Source: a virus
Length of the DNA: 60,780 nt
Reading direction: 5' to 3' (one strand)
IMG/VR virus record: IMGVR_UViG_3300010373_000010
Span: 1-60,780 of that record
Part shown: one piece after another, positions 26,772 through 34,595 of the stretch
Layout: the number at the start of each line of letters is the position of its first letter
Position numbering within the stretch: the first letter of the stretch is position 1
Made by a program: the position numbers and the translations under genes
Notes under the pieces: model-generated
Told to the model about the DNA's origin: nothing
Database searches by the model: none
What the model saw: only the letters and a program-made list of their open reading frames with translations

Positions 26772-27232
26772 GACGCCACCGCCTGCTGCGTGTAAACGTC
26801 AGCCCACTTCGCATCGCCGATACCGTCAAATATCTTACGCGCGACACTCTCGCGTTCCAATCGGATGACTGACCCGTCGGTCTCGTATTGGAAAAAGCTA
26901 AAGTTCTTTTGGAGTAAACCTACAAAGGCTTCTAGGCGGGCTCCGCGGGATCTCCACCAGTCCTGGAGGAATACAATCCCCTGCACTTTGTCCGCGATGA
27001 GCTTGACGTCACGAGCCAAGAAGTCGGCCCAGGTTTTGCCACCCATGTGGTCGCGGTTGTTGGGATCTCCATCGGGCGACGACATCGCCGCGCCCTTGTC
27101 TTCCTGGTCGTCCAGCTCGGCTGGTGACACGACGTCCCACCCGCGCTCGCGCAGCTCGGCTGCGACTTTGTAGAACAGAGGAAAGTTGAACTGCGGGATG
27201 TTGCTCATCGGCCCCGCTAGATAGACGCGCAT
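26768..27232 (-). CDS. DUF4406/nucleoside 2-deoxyribosyltransferase-like protein
   Basis: 154 aa beginning MRVYLAGPMSNIPQFNFPLFYKVAAELRERGWDVVSPAEL, the hallmark of the DUF4406 branch of nucleoside 2-deoxyribosyltransferase-like proteins. DFLARDVKLIADKVQGIVFLQDWWRSRGARLEAFVG carries the D-x-x-x-I and S-x-G-A-x-x-E elements that bind the deoxyribose moiety (GARLE here). It probably acts on nucleosides or nucleotides and fits with the adjacent MazZ-like enzyme, which it overlaps by 4 bases. The C-terminus (residues 105-154) is extra and unassigned. Confidence 0.78.
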   Translation of the reverse strand: MRVYLAGPMSNIPQFNFPLFYKVAAELRERGWDVVSPAELDDQEDKGAAMSSPDGDPNNRDHMGGKTWADFLARDVKLIADKVQGIVFLQDWWRSRGARLEAFVGLLQKNFSFFQYETDGSVIRLERESVARKIFDGIGDAKWADVYTQQAVAS

Positions 27233-27483
27233 GTATAGACCTCACCGTTTTGCTGGATCTTCTTGTCTTCGTATGGAGCCGCGATCCGGCGGTACAACTC
27301 CAACTTAGCGCACTCGATTGCGCCGATCACGTCATTGATCTTGTCGTACTTGAGCCCATTGCGCTTCAAATACTCGTCACAGATTTTTGTCAGGACGTAG
27401 TTCAGCTCACCGGGATTCGTTGGGAAGATGTCAAGCGACGGGTCTTCGTATGCCTTTCGCAAAGCGGGCGTGATGTAGGGCAT
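27217..27483 (-). CDS. Conserved phage protein, DUF6899-like
   Basis: 88 aa. MPYITPALRKAYEDPSLDI...TNPGELNYVLTKICDEYLKRNGLKYDKINDVIGAIECAKLELYRRIAAPYEDKKIQQNGEVY follows a pattern very common in phages: MPYI, a PGELNY helix, and the INEVIGALECAKLELYRR-x-x-xPYE-x-x-K signature ending NGDVY. Function is unknown, but the family is usually found among nucleotide-metabolism and replication genes, as here. A good ribosome-binding site (GAAAGGA) precedes the ATG. Confidence 0.82.
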   Translation of the reverse strand: MPYITPALRKAYEDPSLDIFPTNPGELNYVLTKICDEYLKRNGLKYDKINDVIGAIECAKLELYRRIAAPYEDKKIQQNGEVYTCASI

Positions 27484-27484
27484 T

Positions 27485-27589
27485 TTACGATCCTTTCAGA
27501 ATAGCGATAGTTGAGAGCAGCGTTCCAATAAACAGAAAGATGCTACCGATCATGAATGCGATATTGGCAACAAGGTAGAGACGCCCCAC
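27485..27589 (-). CDS. Possible 34-aa membrane peptide
   Basis: A GTG at 27589, just after the phosphoesterase stop, opens a frame that ends one base before the next ATG. The translation is one hydrophobic segment (NIAFMIGSIFLFIGTLLSTI) flanked by GRLYLVA and AILKGS, a plausible single-pass membrane peptide. GGAGA lies about 12 bases upstream. It fills an otherwise empty 109-base gap, but non-ATG start and small size leave doubt. Confidence 0.35.
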   Translation of the reverse strand: MGRLYLVANIAFMIGSIFLFIGTLLSTIAILKGS

Positions 27590-27592
27590 GAC

Positions 27593-29161
27593 TTACATTC
27601 TCCAATGCCCGTCGATGATGAAGACGAGCTGTCGTTTTCCATCGGCGTGGACCAACGCATGAGCATTGAGCCACGAGCTGGGACCGCCATTATATTCGAG
27701 TCGAAGATGGGTAGAAGTCCCAACCTGCATAGCGCCCTCATCGATGCCAGGGACGTGCGAATGGCCGATAATCGATCGCGCTCCGATACGGCGAAGATTC
27801 GTAATCGATCCCCGCGCCCCGTTAGGTCCCAGCTCACCATGTTGCCCAAGATCAACTCCGCCAAGCTGATATGGTTCATCCACTCCGAGAACTCGGATGG
27901 CTGGATGGTTAGCTCTGGAGATCCAATAAGCGAACGGGTCAGGGGTCCTGGTTCCAGAATCATCGAGCTGTGTCTCCTGTACCATGTGGAGAGCAGTACG
28001 CAGATAGAACTCTGCGTTCACCGGGTCGTCGCGCCAATCCGTACCGACGATCCATCTTCGCAGAAAATCATTGTGGTTGGATGCGACCACCACGGATTTT
28101 CTGTCGCCCGTCGTATGCGACGTAACGAACCTAACCGCTCGTCGCACTTCAGCTCCAACGTCATCTCGATCTGCTTGCCGCTTGGCAATGCGATTGAAGG
28201 GGTTCTTCCCGTGATGCGGATTGCATGAATACCCGTCGAGGAGATCATGCCATACGAGCGTGTGAGGATTGAGAGCATCGATGATACCGCCGTGTCCGAA
28301 GGTCGCTCTCTCAACTTTCGGATCGATAAAATCCACGTGAGTGTCGCCCATAACAAGCGCGAGGGGCCGGGGAGCTTTGACTCGGCCAGTCGGGGTGTAA
28401 CGATGTTCCAGATCCGTGAACTCGCCTGTCTTTGCGTCTGCACTGACATGCCTCATGTGAAAAATCTTGTCTTCCAACTCTACGATGACAGCCCCGAGCA
28501 TGTGGTGGAACTCACCGATCTTGCCAGCTTTGCTGTCTGTGTAGTTGGGCACAGTAACGGCACCGGTAGTCGTGAGTATCTTCGGGAGCTTGTTGGATGG
28601 CGTCGGTACCACTTTAAGTTGGAGCTTCGTGTGCCCGAGGATCGCAGACTCAGCGCCCGAAATTGCATCGAACCCGGTGAGGGGCGATGAGGCAGTCGGC
28701 ACGGTTTTGATGTCACCAAGCAGGACAAGGTTCGCGTTGAGCTTGCGCCGGCCGTTGTAAAGGTACGGCTGAAGTGCGCCGTCCCATTGCTCTGCGTTCG
28801 CTTGGGAAAGAGTCCAGCGGGAAGTGGGGTTCTTATACCGAATCGGTATGACAAGAAGCTCCGCGCCGAGTGACCTTGAGGCAGCCAGTAACGACTGGAG
28901 GAAAGCCTCATGTACCGGCGTCCCGTTCTGCGCCGCCGTCACGATGTATCGCTTCGTGTGCGGGCTGATCGGGCGATTGAATACCAACTTCTGGTTGGCG
29001 TTCCCGTTGCTGCTCAGCGCCAGCTTCTGCGGGTTGGTCGTGGTGTAGCAGTGGACGCCGTTTTGCTCGCACCGCCAGCGGGTCTTTCCGGCTGGTGACT
29101 TTCCGCGGGCGTGCATCGGACTCTGACACTTGGGACACAGGGGGGCTTTCTTTGTTGGCAT
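27593..29161 (-). CDS. Metallophosphoesterase-like protein with N-terminal zinc finger
   Basis: 522 aa. An N-terminal CPKCQSPMHARGK...WRCEQNGVHC zinc ribbon is followed by a second unit (FNRPISPHTKRYIVTAAQNGTPVHEAFLQSLLAASRSLGAELLVIP). The C-terminal half has calcineurin-like phosphoesterase motifs: ALVMGDTHVDFIDP (GDTH at 272-275), VVVASNHNDFLRRW (GNHD variant) and IIGHSHVPG (GHxH). T5 protein A1, linked to host DNA degradation and DNA transfer, has related phosphoesterase motifs. A nuclease role is therefore plausible but unproven. Confidence 0.75.
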   Translation of the reverse strand: MPTKKAPLCPKCQSPMHARGKSPAGKTRWRCEQNGVHCYTTTNPQKLALSSNGNANQKLVFNRPISPHTKRYIVTAAQNGTPVHEAFLQSLLAASRSLGAELLVIPIRYKNPTSRWTLSQANAEQWDGALQPYLYNGRRKLNANLVLLGDIKTVPTASSPLTGFDAISGAESAILGHTKLQLKVVPTPSNKLPKILTTTGAVTVPNYTDSKAGKIGEFHHMLGAVIVELEDKIFHMRHVSADAKTGEFTDLEHRYTPTGRVKAPRPLALVMGDTHVDFIDPKVERATFGHGGIIDALNPHTLVWHDLLDGYSCNPHHGKNPFNRIAKRQADRDDVGAEVRRAVRFVTSHTTGDRKSVVVASNHNDFLRRWIVGTDWRDDPVNAEFYLRTALHMVQETQLDDSGTRTPDPFAYWISRANHPAIRVLGVDEPYQLGGVDLGQHGELGPNGARGSITNLRRIGARSIIGHSHVPGIDEGAMQVGTSTHLRLEYNGGPSSWLNAHALVHADGKRQLVFIIDGHWRM

Positions 29162-29633
29162 TGGGCTTGAGCCTCATGGTGACCACCGGTGGTGCCGTGT
29201 AGGGGTCGCGTCGGCATGCGATCTCGACCGCCTTCTGTGCGCTGGCACCTGCTTCCATCGCGCCCATGGCCAACTTGGAGCCCGAGCCGATGGCGTAGAA
29301 CGGCTCGTATACTGGCTCCAAAACGCACCACCTGTCAACCTCAAAAAGCCCTTTCGGGCTCACCACGAGGATAGTAAAATCTGGCTCTGAATATGCGAAT
29401 AGCTCCCGGATCTCGGCAAGAGATTTACCGGTGCCCCACGCCTCCACGAACAGCGAGCCCGGCGCGGACTCGCCAGCCGTCGCGAGGATAACGTCTGTAG
29501 GCTGACCGTCTATCTGCACGGTCTTGCGGAACAGCTTCTTGGTATCGAAGTTCCTGGCACCACCGCCCTCTGACTCGACGGTCACCCGTGAGTCAGCGGC
29601 GATGACACCGTTCTTGTACGCGATCGTGGTCAT
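28908..29633 (-). CDS. Proteasome/HslV-like Ntn hydrolase
   Basis: 241 aa. The N-terminus MTTIAYKNGVIAADSRVTVESEGGGARNFDTKKLFRK has the Ntn-hydrolase layout: threonine right after the initiator Met, the G-V-I-A-A-D-S/T-R strand-turn and the catalytic-type Lys in FDTKKLFR. YAIGSGSKLAMGAMEAGASAQKAVEIACRRDPYTAPPVVTMRL matches the later AxGSGxxxAxGAMxxGASAxxAVxxAxxxDxxTGGPV region. Phages carry single proteasome-like subunits whose substrates are unknown. The last 84 residues are basic, unlike the family, and read across 254 bases of the phosphoesterase gene, suggesting a C-terminal extension. Confidence 0.82.
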   Translation of the reverse strand: MTTIAYKNGVIAADSRVTVESEGGGARNFDTKKLFRKTVQIDGQPTDVILATAGESAPGSLFVEAWGTGKSLAEIRELFAYSEPDFTILVVSPKGLFEVDRWCVLEPVYEPFYAIGSGSKLAMGAMEAGASAQKAVEIACRRDPYTAPPVVTMRLKPNANKESPPVSQVSESDARPRKVTSRKDPLAVRAKRRPLLHHDQPAEAGAEQQRERQPEVGIQSPDQPAHEAIHRDGGAERDAGT

Positions 29634-29845
29634 GTGTCTTCCCGAGCGCCCAGGAATGTCTTGTTCGACTGGATGCGGACGGTGAACTCCAGCGGCTCGC
29701 CTGTCATGGTCATTGTCGTGTTATACGGGTTCACGAGTACACCGGTGACCACGGGCGAGTCGGCGGTCCATCTCCGATCTAGCCATTCCTGGAGCGCCTG
29801 CTTCAGCACTTCCTGTCTGAGATTGATGGACCCGTTGCCGATCAT
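29630..29845 (-). CDS. Hypothetical protein (71 aa)
   Basis: The ATG at 29845 overlaps the upstream stop (ATGA); an upstream in-frame ATG at 29872 is less likely. The protein (MIGNGSINLRQEVLKQALQEWLDRRWTADSPVVTGVLVNPYNTTMTMTG) has one helix, then beta strands. No domain was recognised. It overlaps the Ntn hydrolase start by 4 bases, implying coupled translation. Confidence 0.6.
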   Translation of the reverse strand: MIGNGSINLRQEVLKQALQEWLDRRWTADSPVVTGVLVNPYNTTMTMTGEPLEFTVRIQSNKTFLGAREDT

Positions 29846-30378
29846 ACGAGGATCAACCAGCAGCACAGCCACGAGACGAACAGCTTCTCAGCCGCCGGGC
29901 TCGGGGCGACCGTCACCCCCTGGATGACGGTCGGCCGGTAGGTGAAGAACAGGTACGCCGCCAGTGGAAACGCCGCGGTCAGCCCGGACACCGCCCATAA
30001 CCAGCCGTGGTCATTCACGAGCTGGAGCGCGAACGCCGAGATGAACACGGAGATCGTCGCAGACGAGTGGACGACAGAGTGATCCACGAACTTGTCGAAG
30101 AAGTCCGAGAACGAGTTGCTGGCGCCGACCACGAGCAACGAAAGCGCGGCGATGACGGCGAGCCCTGTACTCCAGAAGCCTGTGCCGGCAAACGCCAGCA
30201 CGAGCGACGTGGACAATGCAACGTAGGACAGATCCAGTACGCGCCAGTCAGCCATTTTCTGGTACAGGCCGGCGCTGATGGTGTTGTTGCGCAGGGATGG
30301 GACCAGGAAGTCCTGCCATGCGATGACGATTGGGAGAGCAAGCGCTGCGAGCGCAAGAGCCAGATGATGTGCGAGCAT
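29842..30378 (-). CDS. Multi-pass membrane protein, unknown function
   Basis: 178 aa from the ATG at 30378 with AGAGGTC 8 bases upstream. Four or five hydrophobic segments are visible: HHLALALAALALPIVIAWQ, YVALSTSLVLAFAGTGFW, TGLAVIAALSLLVVGASNS, ATISVFISAFALQLV and GWLWAVSGLTAAFPLAAYLF, separated by a polar loop (DFFDKFVDHSVVH). It ends with LFVSWLCCWLILV. It is too large for a typical holin and lies in the metabolic block, so superinfection exclusion or membrane remodelling can only be guessed at. Confidence 0.65.
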   Translation of the reverse strand: MLAHHLALALAALALPIVIAWQDFLVPSLRNNTISAGLYQKMADWRVLDLSYVALSTSLVLAFAGTGFWSTGLAVIAALSLLVVGASNSFSDFFDKFVDHSVVHSSATISVFISAFALQLVNDHGWLWAVSGLTAAFPLAAYLFFTYRPTVIQGVTVAPSPAAEKLFVSWLCCWLILV

Positions 30379-30389
30379 GTTAGTGACCT

Positions 30390-31052
30390 CTATGATCTTC
30401 TCGGTTGCCAATACTGACAGGTCTTGACGACACAGCCTTTACAAAAGGGATTGGGGCGCGGTGGGAAGTCCTGGCGGTCGTGCATCGATTGATAGGTTTG
30501 GACCCGCTTCAACATCGCACCCCAAAACTCGGGCAGATCGGCTCGAACCATCTTGTCGCTGGTGATCTGACGTGTCTTCGTCCAGTAGTAGTTCATGCGT
30601 ACCTGCTCGACCTCGGGAGCAAGGTGCATGGTCACCGCGGCGTTGAGCCGGAGCTGCGTAAAATCATCTTTCGGCTTGCCCGTCTTCCAGTCCCAGACCA
30701 GGGCTGCCGAGCCGTTGAGCTGCGTCAGGTCCGAGATCACCCGGAGCCATGCGTCTCTGGCGAACCAGTCCACCACCTGCCAGTTGGCGTTGAGCGCGAG
30801 CTGCTGCTCAACAATCTTCTCGCCTGGAAGGGCCGCGATCTTCGTCAGCATCGGGCCATGATGTCGTAGGTGTAGCGGTAGCGGGATGCCGTTCTTCACG
30901 AGCTTCGCGAAGGCTATGTGGGTCTCCTTTCCCTCGATCTGGTACGAGGTCTCTTCTTCCTTGAGATCCTTGGCAACACTCAGATGGAAGAACTTGCGCG
31001 GGCAAGTCTCACTCGATTCGATCCGGCTGAAGCTCCAGGCTGCGTTGGCCAT
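30390..31052 (-). CDS. RecB/Cas4-like PD-(D/E)xK nuclease
   Basis: 220 aa. FSRIESSETCPRKFFHL (residues 8-24) matches the S-x-L-x-x-Y-x-x-C-P-R-x-F entry motif of RecB-family nucleases, GKETHIAFAK contributes the G-x-x-x-H element, VISDLTQL and ALVWDWKTGK (D108, D121-x-K123) form the catalytic core, and PNPFCKGCVVKTCQYW supplies C-terminal cysteines that, with C17, could hold an iron-sulphur cluster as in Cas4/AddB-like exonucleases. Likely a DNA exonuclease for recombination or host DNA breakdown. The start overlaps the upstream stop by one base. Confidence 0.85.
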   Translation of the reverse strand: MANAAWSFSRIESSETCPRKFFHLSVAKDLKEEETSYQIEGKETHIAFAKLVKNGIPLPLHLRHHGPMLTKIAALPGEKIVEQQLALNANWQVVDWFARDAWLRVISDLTQLNGSAALVWDWKTGKPKDDFTQLRLNAAVTMHLAPEVEQVRMNYYWTKTRQITSDKMVRADLPEFWGAMLKRVQTYQSMHDRQDFPPRPNPFCKGCVVKTCQYWQPRRS

Positions 31053-31261
31053 TACTGTTGTCTCTTGTGTCGGTAGATCGCTTTATGCCGTCGCTTGAAC
31101 ACCAGCTCTGGCTGGCACCAACAGCTAACGTCGTCTACGTGTGGGATGGGTGGGTGGTCTGCTGGCATGGCGTGAAGCTCACCCTGTTGCTTCCTCATAA
31201 CTAATTCGATCCTGGCCTGCCGTGTTATCTCGTCGAGTGAGTCGTCGGGTATATTCTTCAC
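31052..31261 (-). CDS. Small conserved phage protein with CWC motif
   Basis: 69 aa, GTG start at 31261 with a strong GGAGG six bases upstream. MPADHPPIPHVDDVSCWCQPELVFKRRHKAIYRH contains the CWCxP...H motif seen in many short phage proteins, possibly a small metal-binding element. Unknown function. The first 83 bases are also covered by the C-terminus of the gene upstream, in another frame. Confidence 0.65.
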   Translation of the reverse strand: MKNIPDDSLDEITRQARIELVMRKQQGELHAMPADHPPIPHVDDVSCWCQPELVFKRRHKAIYRHKRQQ

Positions 31262-31514
31262 GGACGGCCTCCGCGTTGATATTCAGCATGGTACAAATCC
31301 ATTCCAGGGAGCCCGCTTCACGGGACTTACTGTCGATCCAGAGACGAGCGCGCCGTTGAATCCACTGATCTTCAGTGTACAGCTCGCTTGGCCTACCCTC
31401 ATTAGGGATGGGCTCGACCGAGGAAGTAGCATCCTCAACCGCAAGGGCCAGCACAGCGAGCCAGAGCTGGCCATAAACGTCGTACTCGGGAAGGTCATTT
31501 CTATTACTTCGCAT
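31179..31514 (-). CDS. Conserved phage protein of unknown function
   Basis: 111 aa. YDVYGQLWLAVLALAVEDATSS and RRARLWIDSKSREAGSLEWICTMLNINAEAVREEYTRRL follow a pattern common in phage middle genes: W-L-A-V-L-x-x-A-(V/L)-x-D then A-x-x-W-(I/F)-x-S-x-x-x-x-x-G-S-x-x-W-(I/V)-C-x-x-L-x-(I/L)-(N/D)-x-x-x-V-R. It may be a DNA-associated accessory protein. The start overlaps the polymerase stop by 11 bases. Confidence 0.68.
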   Translation of the reverse strand: MRSNRNDLPEYDVYGQLWLAVLALAVEDATSSVEPIPNEGRPSELYTEDQWIQRRARLWIDSKSREAGSLEWICTMLNINAEAVREEYTRRLTRRDNTAGQDRISYEEATG

Positions 31515-33498
31515 CGCCGTATGTCGGACCGTCGTGGATCTCCACTGCGATGGGGAGGTCTGGGAGGAAGTCTACCTTGCGGGTCATCACATTGGCAACA
31601 GCCTTCTTCACCTGCGGAACAATCGTCGTCGGGACCTTGAATACGAGTTCGTCGTGGACCTGGAGAGCCGCAGGGAGCCCATGACGAGCCAGAGTGATCT
31701 CGGCGCGCGTAAGTATGATCCTTGCAAGGGCTTGAGCAATGTTTTCTGTGAATGCTCCTCCCCAGATGTTTTGACCAGCCCCGACCACCACTGTGACTCC
31801 AGCCCGCAGAGCTGTTGCTGCGTCTGGCCCGTCTTCCACATCGGGTGTAAGAATGGTAGCGCCATATCGACTCCTGAATTTAAGACCGTCCCCTGTTCGT
31901 GTCAGAGACGGGTATACGATCGGCATCCCGTTGGGCAGGATGATCCTCTCGTGGGCAAAGATCAGATCAGCAACCGGGCTCGGGAACATCGAGCCGGGCA
32001 CTGTGACATACGTCGCCGCAAGCTGCTCTAGATATCTCCAGAGCTTGGGTATGTTGGGGTAGGTGTCACGGTAAAGCTGGACAATACGCATGGCTTCGCG
32101 CTCGTCCATGATGACGCCTTCCTGCATCATCTTCAGGTGGAACTTCTTCCACCCCATGCCATAGCCAAGTCCCAGGATGCAGGTTTTACCCACGAATCTC
32201 TGGAGTGGGTGATCGTGTTTGTTGACAGCAAAGCCGTAAATCTTCGACGCGAACTCCGAGTATATGTCACGCCCTTCCGCGAATGCGCGGACCAAGTCCC
32301 ACTGGCGGGCCAAGGTGGCGACCAAGCGGGCTTCAATGTTGCTAAGGTCAGCAGCAACAATTGAGTACCCATCATCCGCTGTGACGGCGAATCGGAGATG
32401 ACCTTTTGTAAGGGTGACCTTGTCCTTCGCGTACTCGACACGAGGAAGGTTTTGAAGGTTGATACCGTGGTCACCACTGAATCTCCCGGTGTGCGCGCCA
32501 TAGTAAACAATCGGGACGGGCAGCTTGCCGCCCATGGTCGTACACAGCTCGATCAGCTTCTTCGTGCGCGACTCTTCGATGGTGCTGCTAAAGGCGATCT
32601 TGGATTGAACCAGCACTCGCACCTTCTCACTGGGGTGCGCAAGTAACTGTTTGAATCCGAGATCGTCCTTGGCGAATGCGTATGTCAGCTTGCCCTGCTT
32701 GTTGACCTTCGTCGGTATCAGCTTCTCGTCGCCCAGAGCGGACCCAAGTAGAGCGGCGAACTTGGTCCGCGAACGTATGCACTCAAGAGTTTTCTCTGCG
32801 CCATCTCCGATACCATATGCGCTCGCCAATACTTGAAGTGCGGCCTGTTTCTTACGTTGCAGGTCTTCGAGCCGTCTGGTAAGGGCGTTGTAGTTGAGAT
32901 TGAGGGTAGGCCGAACATACTTCTTGATCGTGAGATCGATGAGGTACTGCTCGTCCAGCGGGAGAATGCGACTAAGCTCTGTGCCAATTGCGGCGGAGTT
33001 TTCAGAGTCGCGGTTACAGTAAAGCCCGTAGTCTCTAAGTTGTTCCGGAGTGAGATCAACACGGTGGACACCTGAGACGTTGTGGACATAATCGCCTTTA
33101 GGTGCGAGACCGAGATACCGGCTGATGTCGTCAAGACCCTGGCCTCCAGCATACGGAACGAAGTGCGGCCGAGACCCGACCATCGTGCAGAGATATGCCG
33201 CAGGTCTGAATCCCAGCCGCCACTCCAGAATGCTCCCCTCGAACCGCGCGTTGTGCGCGACGACACGGACGCGGCTCCAGTCAATCTTTGCCAGCTCGGT
33301 GTGGATCTCGTCGATCGTTCCCGAGATCCACTGAGCGGGCTTGTCGGGCCACTTCAGTGACACCCCAACGATCTCGAACCGCGGGTCCATTACGTACTCC
33401 GCGTTCTCCATCTTCTTGAGGCTGTACTCGCCGTCGTAATACGTCTCGAAGTCAACACCGAGATCGATGCAGACTTGTTCGAGGGGAATGTCTTTCAT
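31504..33498 (-). CDS. polA: DNA polymerase I family (family A)
   Basis: 664 aa. The N-terminal 3'-5' exonuclease domain shows VDFETY (D16, E18), AHNARFEGS (81-89) and YCNRDSENS (D164). The polymerase domain has motif A VAADLSNIEARL (from 381), motif B RFVGKTCILGLGYG (434-447) and motif C VHDEL (614-618). There is no 5'-3' exonuclease domain. In motif B the position equal to E. coli Phe762 is leucine (L442), the class common in environmental phages. With the primase-helicase and helicase it forms the phage replisome. Confidence 0.95.
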   Translation of the reverse strand: MKDIPLEQVCIDLGVDFETYYDGEYSLKKMENAEYVMDPRFEIVGVSLKWPDKPAQWISGTIDEIHTELAKIDWSRVRVVAHNARFEGSILEWRLGFRPAAYLCTMVGSRPHFVPYAGGQGLDDISRYLGLAPKGDYVHNVSGVHRVDLTPEQLRDYGLYCNRDSENSAAIGTELSRILPLDEQYLIDLTIKKYVRPTLNLNYNALTRRLEDLQRKKQAALQVLASAYGIGDGAEKTLECIRSRTKFAALLGSALGDEKLIPTKVNKQGKLTYAFAKDDLGFKQLLAHPSEKVRVLVQSKIAFSSTIEESRTKKLIELCTTMGGKLPVPIVYYGAHTGRFSGDHGINLQNLPRVEYAKDKVTLTKGHLRFAVTADDGYSIVAADLSNIEARLVATLARQWDLVRAFAEGRDIYSEFASKIYGFAVNKHDHPLQRFVGKTCILGLGYGMGWKKFHLKMMQEGVIMDEREAMRIVQLYRDTYPNIPKLWRYLEQLAATYVTVPGSMFPSPVADLIFAHERIILPNGMPIVYPSLTRTGDGLKFRSRYGATILTPDVEDGPDAATALRAGVTVVVGAGQNIWGGAFTENIAQALARIILTRAEITLARHGLPAALQVHDELVFKVPTTIVPQVKKAVANVMTRKVDFLPDLPIAVEIHDGPTYGDAK

Positions 33499-34274
33499 CA
33501 GTGTTTTATATCACGGATGATCGCCCAGGAGAATCCCTCGCCGCCGAAGTGCCACCCGCTGGTGTCATCGCCGACGAGACCCTTGACCAGATCGCACTTG
33601 CCCAGCGTCACCAGGGCTGCGTCCACCTTCGAGCGGTCATACGCTGCCCATTCATAGGGCACCTGACTCGCTCGCTTCTGGTCACCCAGAGCCTCGCGCT
33701 GCTCGGGCGTCACGAACCGCATGAGATCCGGCACCATCCGCTGGAGCTGGCCGGCAGTCTTCACCATGTCCAGCAGCTCGGTGGTGACATCGAGCGCCAC
33801 TGCGACCTCCCGGCTCATAGTGTCCGCCGCCATCGCCCAGTTCCAAAACTCATCAAACTTGGCCTGTCCCATCCGCTTGATGCATTCCTCACGCGATAAT
33901 GCGGGCCACGCTTCGGGTTGACCGCCCGCGTCTGCCAACATAACCTTGGGGTGGTCTTTCGCCATGGCGCGAGTAAGGTTAATGAAGCCTCCGTTTCCCC
34001 CCGGGATTGTAAGACGCACCGACATCGCGTGTATCGAATCAATCGGAATAGCGAACCCGACGCTAGAACTGACTGCGTGATACTCAATCCCAACGCCATG
34101 TGATGCCAGTACGGTGTATGCGTCCAAGAGTTCATCGGGGAAACCTCTGTGCCAGAACTCGCCCATCTCCTCCGGCGTCATGTTGAGCTTGGTGAATCGG
34201 ACACCGGCGTCGAGCAACTTGCCGATGTGGTTCTTGATCTCTTCGATCTGTGTCTTGCTGATCTTCGTACTCAT
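33498..34274 (-). CDS. Conserved hypothetical protein (258 aa)
   Basis: The stop shares a base with the polymerase ATG (TGATG). The N-terminus is helical (MSTKISKTQIEEIKNHIGKLLDAGVRF), followed by a mixed alpha/beta core (YTVLASHGVGIEYHAVSSSVGFAIPI, MSVRLTIPGGNGGFINLTRAMA) and a helical C-terminal half (TTELLDMVKTAGQLQRMVPDLMRFVTPEQREAL). No family was recognised. Tight coupling to polA suggests a replication-linked role, but no motif supports a specific one. Confidence 0.65.
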   Translation of the reverse strand: MSTKISKTQIEEIKNHIGKLLDAGVRFTKLNMTPEEMGEFWHRGFPDELLDAYTVLASHGVGIEYHAVSSSVGFAIPIDSIHAMSVRLTIPGGNGGFINLTRAMAKDHPKVMLADAGGQPEAWPALSREECIKRMGQAKFDEFWNWAMAADTMSREVAVALDVTTELLDMVKTAGQLQRMVPDLMRFVTPEQREALGDQKRASQVPYEWAAYDRSKVDAALVTLGKCDLVKGLVGDDTSGWHFGGEGFSWAIIRDIKH

Positions 34275-34588
34275 GACGACTTGTGATCCTCGTTGGAAGG
34301 AGCGGCCACGACTTCGTGCTTGCCGGTCTGCTGGTCGATACGCACCAGCTTCATGCCAGCAGCGGCGCAGCGGGTGAAGAACTTGGCACGCGCCTCGTCT
34401 TCGTTGAGCTTGTAGTCTTCGACCATGGTGCCCATGGCCGCGGCGTGCATGCGGGTGATCGATTCCACGTTGGTCGAGAACGCGGTGTGCTGGATAGCGC
34501 GAATCTGTTTGGCGTACTTCTGCGCAGCGCCGATGAACCCAACGGCGACTGAGACTCCAACCATACCTGCGAGTTGTAATAGATCCAT
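34271..34588 (-). CDS. Membrane-anchored hypothetical protein (105 aa)
   Basis: An N-terminal hydrophobic segment (LLQLAGMVGVSVAVGFIGAA) is followed by a soluble helical domain (KYAKQIRAIQHTAFSTNVESITRMHAAAMGTMVEDYKLNEDEARAKFF) and a charged tail. It looks like an N-terminally anchored protein facing the cytoplasm. Start and stop overlap neighbours, one by ATGA. Function unknown. Confidence 0.6.
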   Translation of the reverse strand: MDLLQLAGMVGVSVAVGFIGAAQKYAKQIRAIQHTAFSTNVESITRMHAAAMGTMVEDYKLNEDEARAKFFTRCAAAGMKLVRIDQQTGKHEVVAAPSNEDHKSS

Positions 34589-34595
34589 GTGCGAA

